Source: DASVUC01 sp038237225 (GTDB lineage Bacteria; Planctomycetota; Phycisphaerae; Tepidisphaerales; Tepidisphaeraceae). Taken from it: a stretch of 64,000 nucleotides of DNA. A program made the position numbers and the translations under genes. Positions 22,301 to 28,175 of the stretch are shown in pieces; position 1 is the stretch's first letter, and the number at the start of each line of letters is the position of its first letter. The stretch lies in assembly GCA_038237225.1 (NCBI GenBank), contig JBBRYX010000021.1, positions 27,445 to 91,444 of the forward strand. The letters run 5' to 3'. Below the pieces are notes generated by a model. The model saw only the letters and a program-made list of their open reading frames with translations. It was not told where the DNA came from and searched no databases.

Positions 22301-24203
22301 GGGGATCGCGGGCGGCAAGGGCGCGAGCTATACGTTGACCAACGTGGGCAACGAGGTGGTGAGCCTGCATGGGGCGACTGGGAAGGATTTGTCGTTCTCG
22401 GAGAGCGATGGGTATGTGATCGCGCGGGATGGAGCGACGGCCAGTGGATTGAATGCTGCTTCGATCCATCTGAATGTCGCATCGGGCAAGGTTTATCAAG
22501 TTGCCAAGAAGAAGGCGCAGCGAGGCCCGATCAATGCGAGCTCGCTGACGTTGAGCGGTGGCAAGGGAACGCAGTATGACCTGACGCTGGGGAATGTTGT
22601 CGAGACGCTGAACGTATCGACAAAAGGGTCGGTCAATTATGTGAATGCGTCGCAACTGACGCTGAGTCCTGGGGCGACCGCGGATGAGGGGATTACGCTG
22701 CGGACGGTGACGGGTGATCTGGTGGTCAACGACATCACCGCGAAAGACGGCTCCATTAGTCTGTACGTGAGCACGGCATTCGTTGACGACAAGAATGACC
22801 ACAAGCATCTGCCGTCAAACTACTATGACGAGAAGGGTGCGGCGGACCCTGCGAACGCGGCACTGGTGTATCAAGTGTTCGAGCCGGCGGCGTTGATCAG
22901 GTTGAACGGTAATCTGGACGCCGGCAAGGACATCGTGCTGGGGGATCGATTCGACAAGCAATCGCCTTCACGTGCGACGATCATTGCCGACCGTCCGTTG
23001 ACGCTCAACGCCGGTGGTGAGTTCTTCATGCATCGCGGTCAGAAGATGACGGTGATGGGTGATCTTGATATCACGGCAGGCACGGACGCGATGCTGTCCG
23101 ACATTACGGCGCTTGGCGGGATCACGGTTGAGGCACCGCAAGTGTATCTCGTCGCTCGGCCTGCGTCGTTCAATATCGGGTGGGATTCTGAGACCGGGCA
23201 GTTCACGGTCGATGCGCTGGATTCCGGCACGGATTTGGTTGCCGGCCGGAACATCGTTTTGAACTCCGCGGTGCGTCCGCAGTTCACCACCGATGGAGTC
23301 GATGCCAAGCCTCTTGATGCGAACACGGATGTGCGTCTGATTCAGACCCTATCTGAGCCGGCGTTGCCACCGTTCGCTTTTGTGTCGTTCAATGAGGATT
23401 CGAAGATCAAAGGCTTCGCTCCGCGGCAGTATCCGACCGCGATTAACGATGCGACGCTGTCGCTGAAGGACGAAGCTCTCAAGGATCTGCCGGAATCGCA
23501 GCTTCTGGATTTGCGTGCGGACGGGCATGCGGTGGCGGACCTGGGGACGACGTTTGCGTTGGCGCTCCCGGCGGAGATGCCTCGACCGACGCAGGATAGC
23601 GCGGTCGATAGCGCGCAGCGGCAATTGCTTGGGCAAATGGGTATTCGGGCGAAGGAAGCGGAAGACCTTGGGCTTGGGTTTGTCGATTGGCTGAGCGGGC
23701 GTGCGGTTTATGAGGATCAGCCGAGGCCGAGAGGCAAGGATGTGGACCGCGGGGATTATCTGCTGACTCCGAATCGTCTTTCGCGGCCGATGGTCAATGG
23801 ATTGGTGATCAAGTTCCGCAAGATCTACTCGCCGACCAAACCGAACGCTTTGAGGCGGGATCAAGGAGTCGCGAACCACATCGCGTCGAGGCTGAATGAA
23901 CTGACCAAGGAATATCGGGATCCGAAGAACAAGACCAAGGCGGCGGACCTGTGGAACATGGCACAGCTTCGGCAGTACATCGACGGGCATGACGGGGAGA
24001 TGAAAGAGACACTGGCCAGGATTCAGGACCTGATGCAGGACATTGAGCAATTGGGCCTGTCGCCGAAGGAACTGGAGTATTCGAAGGAAGAGTTGCTGAT
24101 GTGCATCCAGCCCGCCGCGCTTAAGCCGGATACCGCGGATCGCAGGGCGCCGGAGGTGATGGAGCAACTGGTTTCGCCGGCGCGGCCCGTCGCTTCCCGC
24201 TAA
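10323..24203 (+). CDS. Giant TpsA filamentous-haemagglutinin-like exoprotein, 4,626 residues
   Basis: This is the secreted substrate of the adjacent TpsB. An extended signal peptide (hydrophobic VLGLAASATVAALAPMVWA, cleavage near residue 41) precedes the TPS secretion domain, about residues 45-180. That domain has INYGRFDINPGGTVRFIQ and NGSVYFVNRAGITFG, the family's NPNG-type motif in altered NRAG form. The body is right-handed beta-helix-like repeats. About 31 copies of a Q-T-[YF]-x-[GA]-x-V-T-L motif lie between residues 1006 and 3856, mostly followed by VTFxGxVG and LxYLDVxGxT segments. The last 250 residues are non-repetitive and charged, ending ARPVASR, with no recognised toxin or anchor. 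GGGAGG lies 5 nt before the ATG. The likely role is adhesion, aggregation or contact-dependent interaction. Long antisense open frames are codon shadows. Confidence 0.9.
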   Translation: MVCGKNAKIKSGYRTIGARAKYVLGLAASATVAALAPMVWAGANKVDVQRVTRGSARFSEMGNVLTVRAADRTVINYGRFDINPGGTVRFIQPSKDSRVLNRINSVSPSRIDGTLQANGSVYFVNRAGITFGANAIVNVGKIYAAAGNITDSDFLRGFNNFHLTGNVTNEGTIVAADTAALMGRQVSNFGRIEANIVMMASGDEVMIGPRTGQVFVKVNPEEDRSLVAESGLGLGAGDLYAMAIRSEGEVKGQSVTLDSGKSGVTTVGGTIDASNHSAGGKGGEVRVLGGTVELKGASIDASGSAGGGRVMVGGDFHGAGGVATAGNTVVDAGSMIRADALDIGDGGSVVVWSDELTLYSGRISARGGSAGGNGGFVEVSGKEELSFTGHADVSAEFGSPGMILLDPRDITIDTGGTDTVTGALLSHSTGGATDFTIDPATLEGLTGSVTLQAQQDIFVKANLNMDKLALGSNVVLQAGRDITIDIAGGGNFYVGKSGVGSNLTLEASAAVPTADPNGQLWVKAGNTIKTWGGNLDMKGAVIKLDGVVDGAGAMAMRGGSIAVDGKITANSLDAKSSAGNITIGVLGKVFANTQSYEAHNATNDAYVSATVGTFGSTTGGAGPVSFSVRQDKAIVLKPGDATNNVPALAQFVAAPGSYSLQSDHGAVSAELGTADFTTTNFSLKSVGFGVALVGDTAVKSLAVDGETIQLGGKISAVGGVGGAGITLVAKGPGTLGTGESITVDYDISSDALLSIKSIGKITVGNDVDLKAATLAIEAGSGGTGDLKFGTNVTLWATNQTLVAGDGVGGGGAAAIVDARTNAPTIRALDGAAVPEYFEITQDGPINTPTLPDSGQFAVVAALPGSYKLESSEDSTTFISDVNRPSMTLSLAAAKTLTVQSETDGFNFTAGITTLKGGAGIVLGGTYTFGSLSATGNVILNKNLDLVSSVSTFSGTIDSEATKSYYVHVTGDVGFGGNIGTSVNSTVSSVTVTGKTALSGAVVKTALHQSFGGEITLNQAGSTFSGTSGTFAGIVAGSVGPAFNDLTLNFTDTTRLAAFGGGGAGTRIRNLRAGDPAGVTNGGGTIEIAGSITTTGDQLYQRKVKLDASVTLQGSSIGFDQQIVTLTGAQGLTLKGNTATNANVTFGGDVTTQYLDVGGATTLIGATVTTVTAQTYGGVLTLSPDALVGTNNKKLTGSTFEFKGDVKAAEDFKQSLTVTSTSVAVLPANIVFSGSIGDSSKGLTYLNIEDFKSVQLGTDTTATITSSTSSNLLNMYGPQTFSGDVLLGSNVILSGSTVRFKQTANSVNAANHDLTIDGSSTFDVSGALLRDVRKLVTTGNGTAQLSGALTTAAGGSATFKTPVVLVKEVVGVATNDVTVKSTTISFEKTVDANSADVDEQSLTVISTTPSAGAPITFAGVVGQTAGAALKHLDVQGNAQISGGTVNTKGTVSTGNQTYSGDVTLGKSTGEWSVQDVSGLTVYFKQKVDSAVDNKAFLTVRADAEFLGDVGSVHALNGLSVSGATGLSGNVKTGGSAGVGPDEAGAEASAPAFLPGDVVPGELALGYQTYNALTLRNTLTLTAGAITFNKNVNAVASGQQGLTISADTVVFNEDVGNTFALGHLDIRADKISLNVNADSVRTSATAGLTGQQRYGEAASHQSVMSLGGGTLNKILEGKSIRFESTVDDVDGTSAQSLTLKGDPILLTGAAVTFTGSVGATNALKFLAVNGTTTVGALANEQKTIQTAWSPTPVDPTIGRQTYTGDVTLAQNVTLWGTSVTFGSLVVGNDRNLTLNFIDDVALDLNKLGNLNKFETDRPDTLPDASKFGPRGRTRISGTLVTDDVQTFNDDVVLLGAAQLAGSSVVFGRLADDGNSLIGGTINSDGANNRTLAVVISDPVGKAIFNGNVGTLVGGALAQLTVAGNSEINATTVVTSAVGGTGRQTYSGQVSLGTVNPKPSGTIINVNKTLSGSSMYFGGVVFSETDGAFSLTINGNPTFAGMVGLIPSGDPVKPLADRRLKFLTVNGSTTVAGGGAIVTTGNQTYDDQLVSNVGLKLLVDTILQGGDTNPDKSIVHGGALIKTIVDGGSPNHDLTLNFTDDVTIDENFTNIRNLTSDGKKKDDTDFFPQARTIINSSISTSGTQIYTDDVKFALAPGKDPVTLTSTGTHFVRTVDGPGQVTLNFRTAGGAVTTDATVTFGGAVGWSDAMPLGPGLIPLTSLTVNGKTEIENTVDADRNLFGGLIETSGFQRYADTVTLNTDAQIRVSIVTFAGTIDGSASHRSLEIAGNAEFDAAVGLPANELEHLTVSGWTRMGAGSVDTTDEQLYGGAVTLTSNNVLTGSTISFDSTLDGNYNLTLNGIITFGDSALADTVGGAMPLASLTANGTVLLNGDAVHTNVGSGFQTYNGAVTLGNPGLADKWFQGYDITFNQPVLDETAGDHNLRVSAADLAKFNDMVGTDTQQLWRLTSDGNGPANVNAVTEINGGRVQTLDTQDYKTAVTLGRNTFGGVIRGGDAKLTGERVTFFKTVNSANDQRYALDVLSDATTFAAGDAAFNGEVGTAKAAKQWAALKHLTVAGTTEMNATKVTTDSTSGSEGYQSYAGAVTLMSDTTLNATSPTAGALTGVTFVGVVNGNTSGGEFLHINANAQLGGNVGGLVDSGIELEDLYVQGTTNLLGKAITTKVGGGTGNQTYVGDVTLGGGGGAVEKVLTGGGIWVQNKVDSASSGVQSLTLTGANAPSADVTFSGRVGSSAPLGYLDVEGTTRLEGDLIDTNSGGQTYAGEVTLSIPALNLTGQSVDKHVHGVSILFEDKVNAETIGVESLTLTGPGGATSVTFDGAVGNQFPLNYLNVVGTTRLNGPGVTTDGAEGTQTYVGAVLLGVNGTPQPNKLLTGKGIWFKSTVDAVDYGKESLAVDGPAGSKVTFDGSVGSVGALGYLDVGMDAFLGGATFATTNEMGVSGDQTYGGTVVLTSPSTPTSSSNKLVKAHGVVFERTVDANGQGGESLTVRGPGVTPAAVAGMATFIGNVGNAKPSQGSALKYLAIDGNTQLYAHIVNTIATGGGSGSQTYGGTVTLQGALGSSSEDTNPNKRLTGNWIGFGSSVDASADGAQSLTLNGQGGEANVTFDGNVGVIHPLKYLDVQGKTRLDGKIVQTVGAEGFQTYAGKVTLGLPVGGVADPVNKILKANWVWFNSTVDALTSGGESLTLAGWGSTNAKVTFNGNVGTDLPLKFLDVEGTTTLLNGQIVQTNGGPGSQTYAGAVTLGGSGALSDKQFKGNWVYFKSTVDAMNAGVQSATVVGWGTKNGVATFDGNVGGIAPLKFADVEGTMRLNGTSITTAGLQTYTGAVTLGLPVPNARGESADKVLTGSGVLFGLTVDAVDGGLESLKIKGNGSQNAQATFTGSVGAGTNLRFLVVDGDTKLIGKEVHTTAYQSFVGNMTLSGSGSAADKVLTGTKVSFGQSASEAGGSRHAGKVNADAAQSLQLLVDEVWFNGSVGADAGGALRYINVDGSGAHGFKAQLNAEQFTTNAGQTYGGVVTLGPDLSAVAHKNGSTALFKNTLDASSAGAQKLSVNGDVQFEKAVGKIQAPNALTVNGNTTINGGSIDTVNDQMYTFTGDGIFLGADTVLTSGAGNLTINRGNILRGNEHDLTLNIALLDDVGTNFTGIHDLEADAPGTTRIWGNVDTSGTQVYGDPVAVMESSFLTGTSVAFENTVDADQANRPALKITMKGSEGSATFAENVGGERALESLQIIGTANLNGDQINTANSQTFDGNVTIGGGVTLSLSEAGASPNKALFTQTVNGGSLRISGDGGNAVFDNTVGGATSQLKSLWVEKTTALDIATSHDSGSASVRTIDGQTYGGAVTLKQGTRLVAGASAGDIVFGSTVNGERNERPFLQISAHESTFKDSVGIGFGILGSLEVTGPVTLALNAGSAPMFVRAAGKHVYQGLITLETSPTLAGEAIDLTGGLSGGGNNLTLAASNAVTQGSALTGLGDLGIAGGKGASYTLTNVGNEVVSLHGATGKDLSFSESDGYVIARDGATASGLNAASIHLNVASGKVYQVAKKKAQRGPINASSLTLSGGKGTQYDLTLGNVVETLNVSTKGSVNYVNASQLTLSPGATADEGITLRTVTGDLVVNDITAKDGSISLYVSTAFVDDKNDHKHLPSNYYDEKGAADPANAALVYQVFEPAALIRLNGNLDAGKDIVLGDRFDKQSPSRATIIADRPLTLNAGGEFFMHRGQKMTVMGDLDITAGTDAMLSDITALGGITVEAPQVYLVARPASFNIGWDSETGQFTVDALDSGTDLVAGRNIVLNSAVRPQFTTDGVDAKPLDANTDVRLIQTLSEPALPPFAFVSFNEDSKIKGFAPRQYPTAINDATLSLKDEALKDLPESQLLDLRADGHAVADLGTTFALALPAEMPRPTQDSAVDSAQRQLLGQMGIRAKEAEDLGLGFVDWLSGRAVYEDQPRPRGKDVDRGDYLLTPNRLSRPMVNGLVIKFRKIYSPTKPNALRRDQGVANHIASRLNELTKEYRDPKNKTKAADLWNMAQLRQYIDGHDGEMKETLARIQDLMQDIEQLGLSPKELEYSKEELLMCIQPAALKPDTADRRAPEVMEQLVSPARPVASR
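13340..21900 (+). repeat. Degenerate internal repeats of the TpsA gene
   Basis: About 31 occurrences of the codons for Q-T-Y/F-x-G-x-V-T-L recur with a mean spacing near 95 codons. The segment 18300-20600 is the most regular, with neighbouring units sharing SLTLxG and PLKYLDVxGxTRL. Units are similar but not identical in DNA, so this is an old protein-level repeat with possible recent duplication in the middle block. Confidence 0.75.
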
Positions 24204-24244
24204 ATCAGTGTGCGGGATCAAGCGCTCGAAGACCCTCACCCCAA

Positions 24245-24270
24245 CCCTCTCCCGGAGTACCGGGAGAGGG
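24245..24270. repeat. REP-like hairpin between TpsA and the T6SS locus
   Basis: CCCTCTCCCGG (24245-24255), loop AGTA, CCGGGAGAGGG (24260-24270): a perfect 11-bp stem preceded by CCCTCACCCCAAC. I recall this core as a widespread intergenic palindrome in bacteria. A related CCCTCTCC/GGAGAGGG stem lies at 60168-60196. It may help end the TpsA transcript although no T-run follows. Confidence 0.6.
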
Positions 24271-24354
24271 GGTAAGAGGCGTGTGGTGTTGGCGAAGTGG
24301 AATGGACGCGCGGGGCGGCCGCGTGGCTCAACAGGTTGAGGAAGTGTGTGTGTG

Positions 24355-25371
24355 ATGGCGAGCGTTGAATTGGAAAAGCTGTTGAGGAATATTTCAGACG
24401 GGCAGCCCTGCGGGGAGGACCTGTGGCTGACGGGCATCAGCGGTGATTTCGAAGCCAAGGCGCGGGCGAAGCCGGAGAACTGGCCGTCGCTGCGGGATGC
24501 GTGCACCGAACTTATTTCCAGCAAGTCGAAGGACTTGCGCGCGGCGGTGTATCTGGCGCTGGCGATGCTGGGATCGGAGGGGATTCAGGGATTCAACGAT
24601 GGATTGTCGGTGATCCGGCAAATGCTGGATCAGCATTGGGACCATCTGTATCCGCGGCACGTCGCGGGTCAGGATCCTCCGAAGCGGGTAATGATCCTGG
24701 AGTGGATGACGCCGCGCGGGTCTGATGCGCTGAAGTTTCGGACGCGGCTGCGGACGGCTCCGCTGACGCGGGGGGGAGATGAGGGAGAGTATGGACTTCG
24801 CGATCTGGAATATGCGAACGGGAAGGTCTCGCCACCGGAAGGCGTGAGCGCGCCGTCCGTGGACAAGATTGAGGCGGCGTTCGCGAAAACGCCTTTGGAG
24901 TATCTCAAGGCTGTGGCTTCGTCAGCCAGCGGCGCGATGGAGCAGCTTAAGACAATCTCGGAACTGCTTTCGAAACCTGAACGCGCAGGAGCGGCGCCAC
25001 AGTTGGCGGAACTGCATGACATCTTGACGGAGATCCATCAGGAGGCATCGACCCGAGCGGCGGCGGCGGAGCCGGTGATCGTGACCATTGCTCCGATTGT
25101 GGAAGGCCCGACGGGTGATCGGCCACCGGGGGAGCGTTCAGGGACGCCCGCGATTGATGGGGCGATTCGATCGGACAGGGATGTGCTGCTGGCGCTGGAT
25201 CGGATCTGTGAATACTACCGTCGGACGCAGCCGTCGAGTCCTATGCCGCTGCTGTTGGAGCGGGCAAAGAAATGGGTGGGGGTGGGATTTTTGGACCTGC
25301 TGGATGACCTGAATCTGAACGTGAAAGATCAGTTGCAACAGGTGATCGGGAAGGCGCCTGATAAGGGATAA
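24355..25371 (+). CDS. tssA: T6SS assembly cap protein TssA
   Basis: TssA proteins coordinate tube and sheath polymerisation, first at the baseplate and then at the distal end. The 338-residue product has the ImpA-type N-terminal domain (PCGEDLWLTG, then RDLRAAVYLALAML-like sequence and a HWDHLYPRH motif at about residue 100). A variable linker follows. The C-terminal domain carries RICEYYRRTQPSSPMPLLLE and FLDLLDDLNLN, typical of TssA. The ATG at 24355 is preferred over a GTG three codons earlier, with GAGGAA upstream. It opens the T6SS locus; a probable promoter for the next genes lies immediately after its stop. Confidence 0.92.
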   Translation: MASVELEKLLRNISDGQPCGEDLWLTGISGDFEAKARAKPENWPSLRDACTELISSKSKDLRAAVYLALAMLGSEGIQGFNDGLSVIRQMLDQHWDHLYPRHVAGQDPPKRVMILEWMTPRGSDALKFRTRLRTAPLTRGGDEGEYGLRDLEYANGKVSPPEGVSAPSVDKIEAAFAKTPLEYLKAVASSASGAMEQLKTISELLSKPERAGAAPQLAELHDILTEIHQEASTRAAAAEPVIVTIAPIVEGPTGDRPPGERSGTPAIDGAIRSDRDVLLALDRICEYYRRTQPSSPMPLLLERAKKWVGVGFLDLLDDLNLNVKDQLQQVIGKAPDKG

Positions 25372-25378
25372 TATTTTT

Positions 25379-25408
25379 TTGGCGGAACGCACGACCAATC
25401 GTTATAGT
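25379..25408 (+). promoter_or_regulatory. Candidate promoter for tssB onwards
   Basis: TTGGCG (25379-25384), 18-nt spacer, TATAGT (25403-25408). The -10 box matches five of six consensus bases. It would give a leader of about 78 nt and let the sheath and tube genes be expressed apart from tssA. Confidence 0.4.
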
Positions 25409-25492
25409 TTGAGGCACAAGTCGGGAAGTTTTTAGATTTCATATCAGGAGTTTTCACGCGCCGCGCCCAAGAGGTGAGGCGAAGGAGTCGTA

Positions 25493-26029
25493 ATGGCTAA
25501 GGATCCGTTCGAGCACAATTTTGAAAGTGCCACCGGGCAGATCGCGCTGGATCGCGGGCCGCGCGTGCACATCGAGTATTCGGTGTTCAAGGGCAACGCC
25601 AAGGTGAAGAAGGAGATCCCCTGGGTGATGGGGGTGATGGCGCCGCTCCGCGGGAACCGGGCGGCGACGGAAGCGCCGGCCAACCGGAACTTCAGCGAGA
25701 TCAGCGCGACAACGTTTAACGACGAGATGAAGCGTCAGCGCCCGGTGGCCACCATCGAGGTGGATAACCTGATGGCGAAGGACGGGAGCAAGCTGCAACT
25801 CGAGTTGACGTTCGAGAGCATGGACGATTTTTCGCCGGCGGCGGTGGCGCGGAAGGTTGATTCTCTGCGCAAGCTGCTGGATCTTCGGCAGAACATGAAG
25901 GAGCTTCGGGCGAAGATCGGCGCCAAGGCGGATGCGGCGGCGTGGTTGTCGAAGTTGATCAAAGACGAAAGCGCTCTCGCTCCGCTGAAAGAAAAGCTGA
26001 ACGAGGCGACGAAGCAGGAGGGTAAATAA
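25493..26029 (+). CDS. tssB: T6SS contractile sheath small subunit TssB
   Basis: TssB (VipA/ImpB) pairs with TssC to build the contractile sheath around the Hcp tube. The 178-residue product is of family length. It begins MAKDPFEHNFESATGQ; VHIEYSVFKGNAKVKKEIPWVMGVMAPL matches the TssB core in pattern, and the C-terminal KLLDLRQNMKELRAKIG forms the helix that interlocks with TssC. AAGGAG lies 5 nt before the ATG. tssC starts immediately after the stop codon, consistent with coupled 1:1 translation. Confidence 0.95.
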   Translation: MAKDPFEHNFESATGQIALDRGPRVHIEYSVFKGNAKVKKEIPWVMGVMAPLRGNRAATEAPANRNFSEISATTFNDEMKRQRPVATIEVDNLMAKDGSKLQLELTFESMDDFSPAAVARKVDSLRKLLDLRQNMKELRAKIGAKADAAAWLSKLIKDESALAPLKEKLNEATKQEGK

Positions 26030-27547
26030 ATGAGTACCGTTAATTCACAAGATCTTAAGACGCAAGTCGAGCAAATCGGGCTGGAAGGGGCGAGCGAGCT
26101 CCAGCAGCTCATCAAGAACCGGGTGAAGGACGACTTTGAAGTCGCGCCTGATGCCGAGAAAGCGCGGATCGAAGATGGGATTGTTTCGCTGATCAGCTTC
26201 ATCCTGAAGGATGACCCGACGGTGGTCTCGAAGGATGCGGTGAAGACGATCGACCGCATCATCGAGATCCTGGACAAAAAGCTTTCGGATCAGATCAACC
26301 TGATCATGCATGACAAGAATTTCCAGGCTGTGGAGGGCACATGGCGCGGGCTGCAATATCTGGTGAGCAAGACGATCACCAGTCCGCTGCTCAAGATCAA
26401 GGTGATGGATCTGGCCAAGGACGAGCTGGCGGACCAAATGGAGAATTTCGAGGGGACGAGCTTTGATCAGAGCCCGCTGTTTAAGACGGTGTACGAGCGC
26501 GGGATTGGTTCGCCGAATGCGGAGCCTTTTGCGTGTCTGGTGGGCGATTATCACTTTGATCACAGCCCGCAGGACGTGATGTCGTTGAAGGGCGTGGCGA
26601 AGATCTGCGCGGCGGCGTTCTGTCCGTTTATTTCCGGTGCGGGTTCGAAGCTGCTGGGCATGAAGGACTGGACGGAAGTGAACGATCCGGCGCGTCTGGA
26701 TAGCTTGCAGGACAACAACTTTTACGCGCCGTGGCGGAGCTTCCGAGAATCGGAAGACAGCCGTTATATCGGGTTGGCGATGCCTCGGTTTGTGTCTCGG
26801 TATCCCTATGGCGCGGAGACGAAGCCGGTGAAAGAGTTCAACTTTGAGGAGGACACGGCGGCGGGAGATCATTCCCGTTATACGTGGTCGAACTCGGCTT
26901 ACGCGACGGCGGGTTGCATCACCCGCGCGCAGTTTTTCGATGGGTTCTGCACCCGCATCCGCGGGCATGGCTCGGGCGGAATGGTTGCGGGGTTGCCTGC
27001 ACATACGTTCAACACGGATAAGAAGGGGATTCAGACGAAGTGCCCGACGGAAGTGGCGATCACGGAGCGCCGCGAGAAGGAGCTGGCGGATCTCGGACTG
27101 ATGCCGTTGATCCACTGGGCTTCAACCGATTACGGCGTGTTCGTGGGCGCGCAGTCTTGCCAGAAGCCCAAGCAATACGAAGGGCTGGATGGGAAGATGG
27201 CGACGGCGAATGCGAATCTCTCGGCGCGGCTGCCGTATTTGTTTGCCAGTTGCCGGTTTGGTCATTACCTGAAGCGGATGGTGTACGAGAGCGTGGGGCA
27301 ATATACGAGCAAACAGGAACTGGAAACCTGGCTCCAGGAATGGATCCAGGGATACGTCGAGAAGCGCGCGGATGCTGCGGCGGACGCGAGGGCGAAGCGT
27401 CCGCTGCGTGATGCGAAGGTGACGGTTGAAGAGGATGAGGAGAATCCCGGGTACTACGCGGCGAATTTCAAGATGGCGCCGCACATTCAGTTGGAAGGCG
27501 TGAGCTGCATGTTGAGCCTCGTGGCATCGCTGCCGAAGAAGGCGTAA
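26030..27547 (+). CDS. tssC: T6SS contractile sheath large subunit TssC
   Basis: TssC (VipB/ImpC) is the large sheath subunit. The 505-residue product shows the family landmarks EGTWRGLQYLV, GDYHFDHSPQDV, APWRSFRESEDSRYIGLAMPRF, and a C-terminal region with LSARLPYLFASCRFGHYLKRM. The final ENPGYYAANFKMAPHIQLE segment precedes the typical end of the protein. The start codon abuts the tssB stop with zero spacing. A stem-loop and hcp follow. Confidence 0.97.
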   Translation: MSTVNSQDLKTQVEQIGLEGASELQQLIKNRVKDDFEVAPDAEKARIEDGIVSLISFILKDDPTVVSKDAVKTIDRIIEILDKKLSDQINLIMHDKNFQAVEGTWRGLQYLVSKTITSPLLKIKVMDLAKDELADQMENFEGTSFDQSPLFKTVYERGIGSPNAEPFACLVGDYHFDHSPQDVMSLKGVAKICAAAFCPFISGAGSKLLGMKDWTEVNDPARLDSLQDNNFYAPWRSFRESEDSRYIGLAMPRFVSRYPYGAETKPVKEFNFEEDTAAGDHSRYTWSNSAYATAGCITRAQFFDGFCTRIRGHGSGGMVAGLPAHTFNTDKKGIQTKCPTEVAITERREKELADLGLMPLIHWASTDYGVFVGAQSCQKPKQYEGLDGKMATANANLSARLPYLFASCRFGHYLKRMVYESVGQYTSKQELETWLQEWIQGYVEKRADAAADARAKRPLRDAKVTVEEDEENPGYYAANFKMAPHIQLEGVSCMLSLVASLPKKA

Positions 27548-27575
27548 CGCGTTCCGTAGAAGAACCAGAAATCAG

Positions 27576-27610
27576 TTGGATGCGCTGGTCATGGTGGCCG
27601 GTTCATCCAA
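27576..27610 (+). promoter_or_regulatory. Stem-loop upstream of hcp
   Basis: TTGGATG (27576-27582) pairs with CATCCAA (27604-27610), and GGTC/GGCC can pair inside. It ends 14 nt before the hcp Shine-Dalgarno AGGAG. It may stabilise a processed hcp mRNA; this is inference from position. Confidence 0.35.
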
Positions 27611-27634
27611 TAGACCCAAGACAGGAGTTCAGTC

Positions 27635-28105
27635 ATGACAGCGAGCAAGATTTTTCTGAAGTTCGAGGGCGGCCCCTCGGTTGACGGACAATCCCGCGAC
27701 AAGGGATTTGAGAAGATGATTGAGTGCGACAGCGCTTCGCATGGGCTGGCGCAGAGCGGCTATTACGCGGGCGGGCAGCTCACGGGTTCCAGCGTGAACA
27801 TCAGCGATTTCATGATCGGCAAGAAGCTCGATCAGACTTCGCCGATGCTGGCGGAGTATTGCTGTAGCGCGCAGAAGTTCGACAAGGCGACGATTCAGTA
27901 TGCCGCCCAGGTGAACAACAAGCTGACGATGTTCTACCAGGTGGTGTTAAGCCCGGTGATCATCTCGAGTGTGCAGAATGGCGGCGAGGCGGAGTCGGTT
28001 GCGCTGCGTTTTCACAAGATCGAGTGGCAGTTCACGCCGTTCGTGGACAATACCGCGGGCACGCCGGTGAACGCTGCTTGGGACGCTGACATCAGCGGGA
28101 AGTAG
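27635..28105 (+). CDS. hcp: T6SS inner tube protein Hcp
   Basis: Hcp (TssD) forms hexameric rings that stack into the tube fired by the sheath, and it can carry or chaperone effectors. The 156-residue product has family features: KIFLKFEGGPSVDGQSRDKG, a GSSVNISDFMIGKKLD-like segment, and LRFHKIEWQFTPF near the C-terminus. The ATG follows AGGAG. The gene is bracketed by two hairpins (27576-27610 and 28126-28162), which may raise its mRNA level relative to neighbours, fitting the high copy number of Hcp. Confidence 0.95.
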   Translation: MTASKIFLKFEGGPSVDGQSRDKGFEKMIECDSASHGLAQSGYYAGGQLTGSSVNISDFMIGKKLDQTSPMLAEYCCSAQKFDKATIQYAAQVNNKLTMFYQVVLSPVIISSVQNGGEAESVALRFHKIEWQFTPFVDNTAGTPVNAAWDADISGK

Positions 28106-28125
28106 ATCAACTCGCAACATCCGGG

Positions 28126-28162
28126 TGCGCGCCGCCGGCCGCGCGGTTTCCGGCGGCGCGCA
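28126..28162 (+). terminator. Strong hairpin between hcp and tagJ
   Basis: TGCGCGCCGCCGG (28126-28138) and CCGGCGGCGCGCA (28150-28162) form a perfect 13-bp, nearly all-GC stem with an 11-nt loop. No T-run follows, so complete termination is not expected. Attenuation of downstream expression or 3' protection of hcp mRNA is likelier. It ends two bases before the tagJ Shine-Dalgarno AAGGAG. Confidence 0.55.
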
Positions 28163-28175
28163 TCAAGGAGTTTTC

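Noticed and set aside
20000..22808. Long antisense open frames across the TpsA gene (for example minus strand 21021-22808)
   Set aside because: They are Arg/His/Pro-rich codon shadows of the repetitive high-GC TpsA gene, with no ribosome sites and no protein-like motifs.
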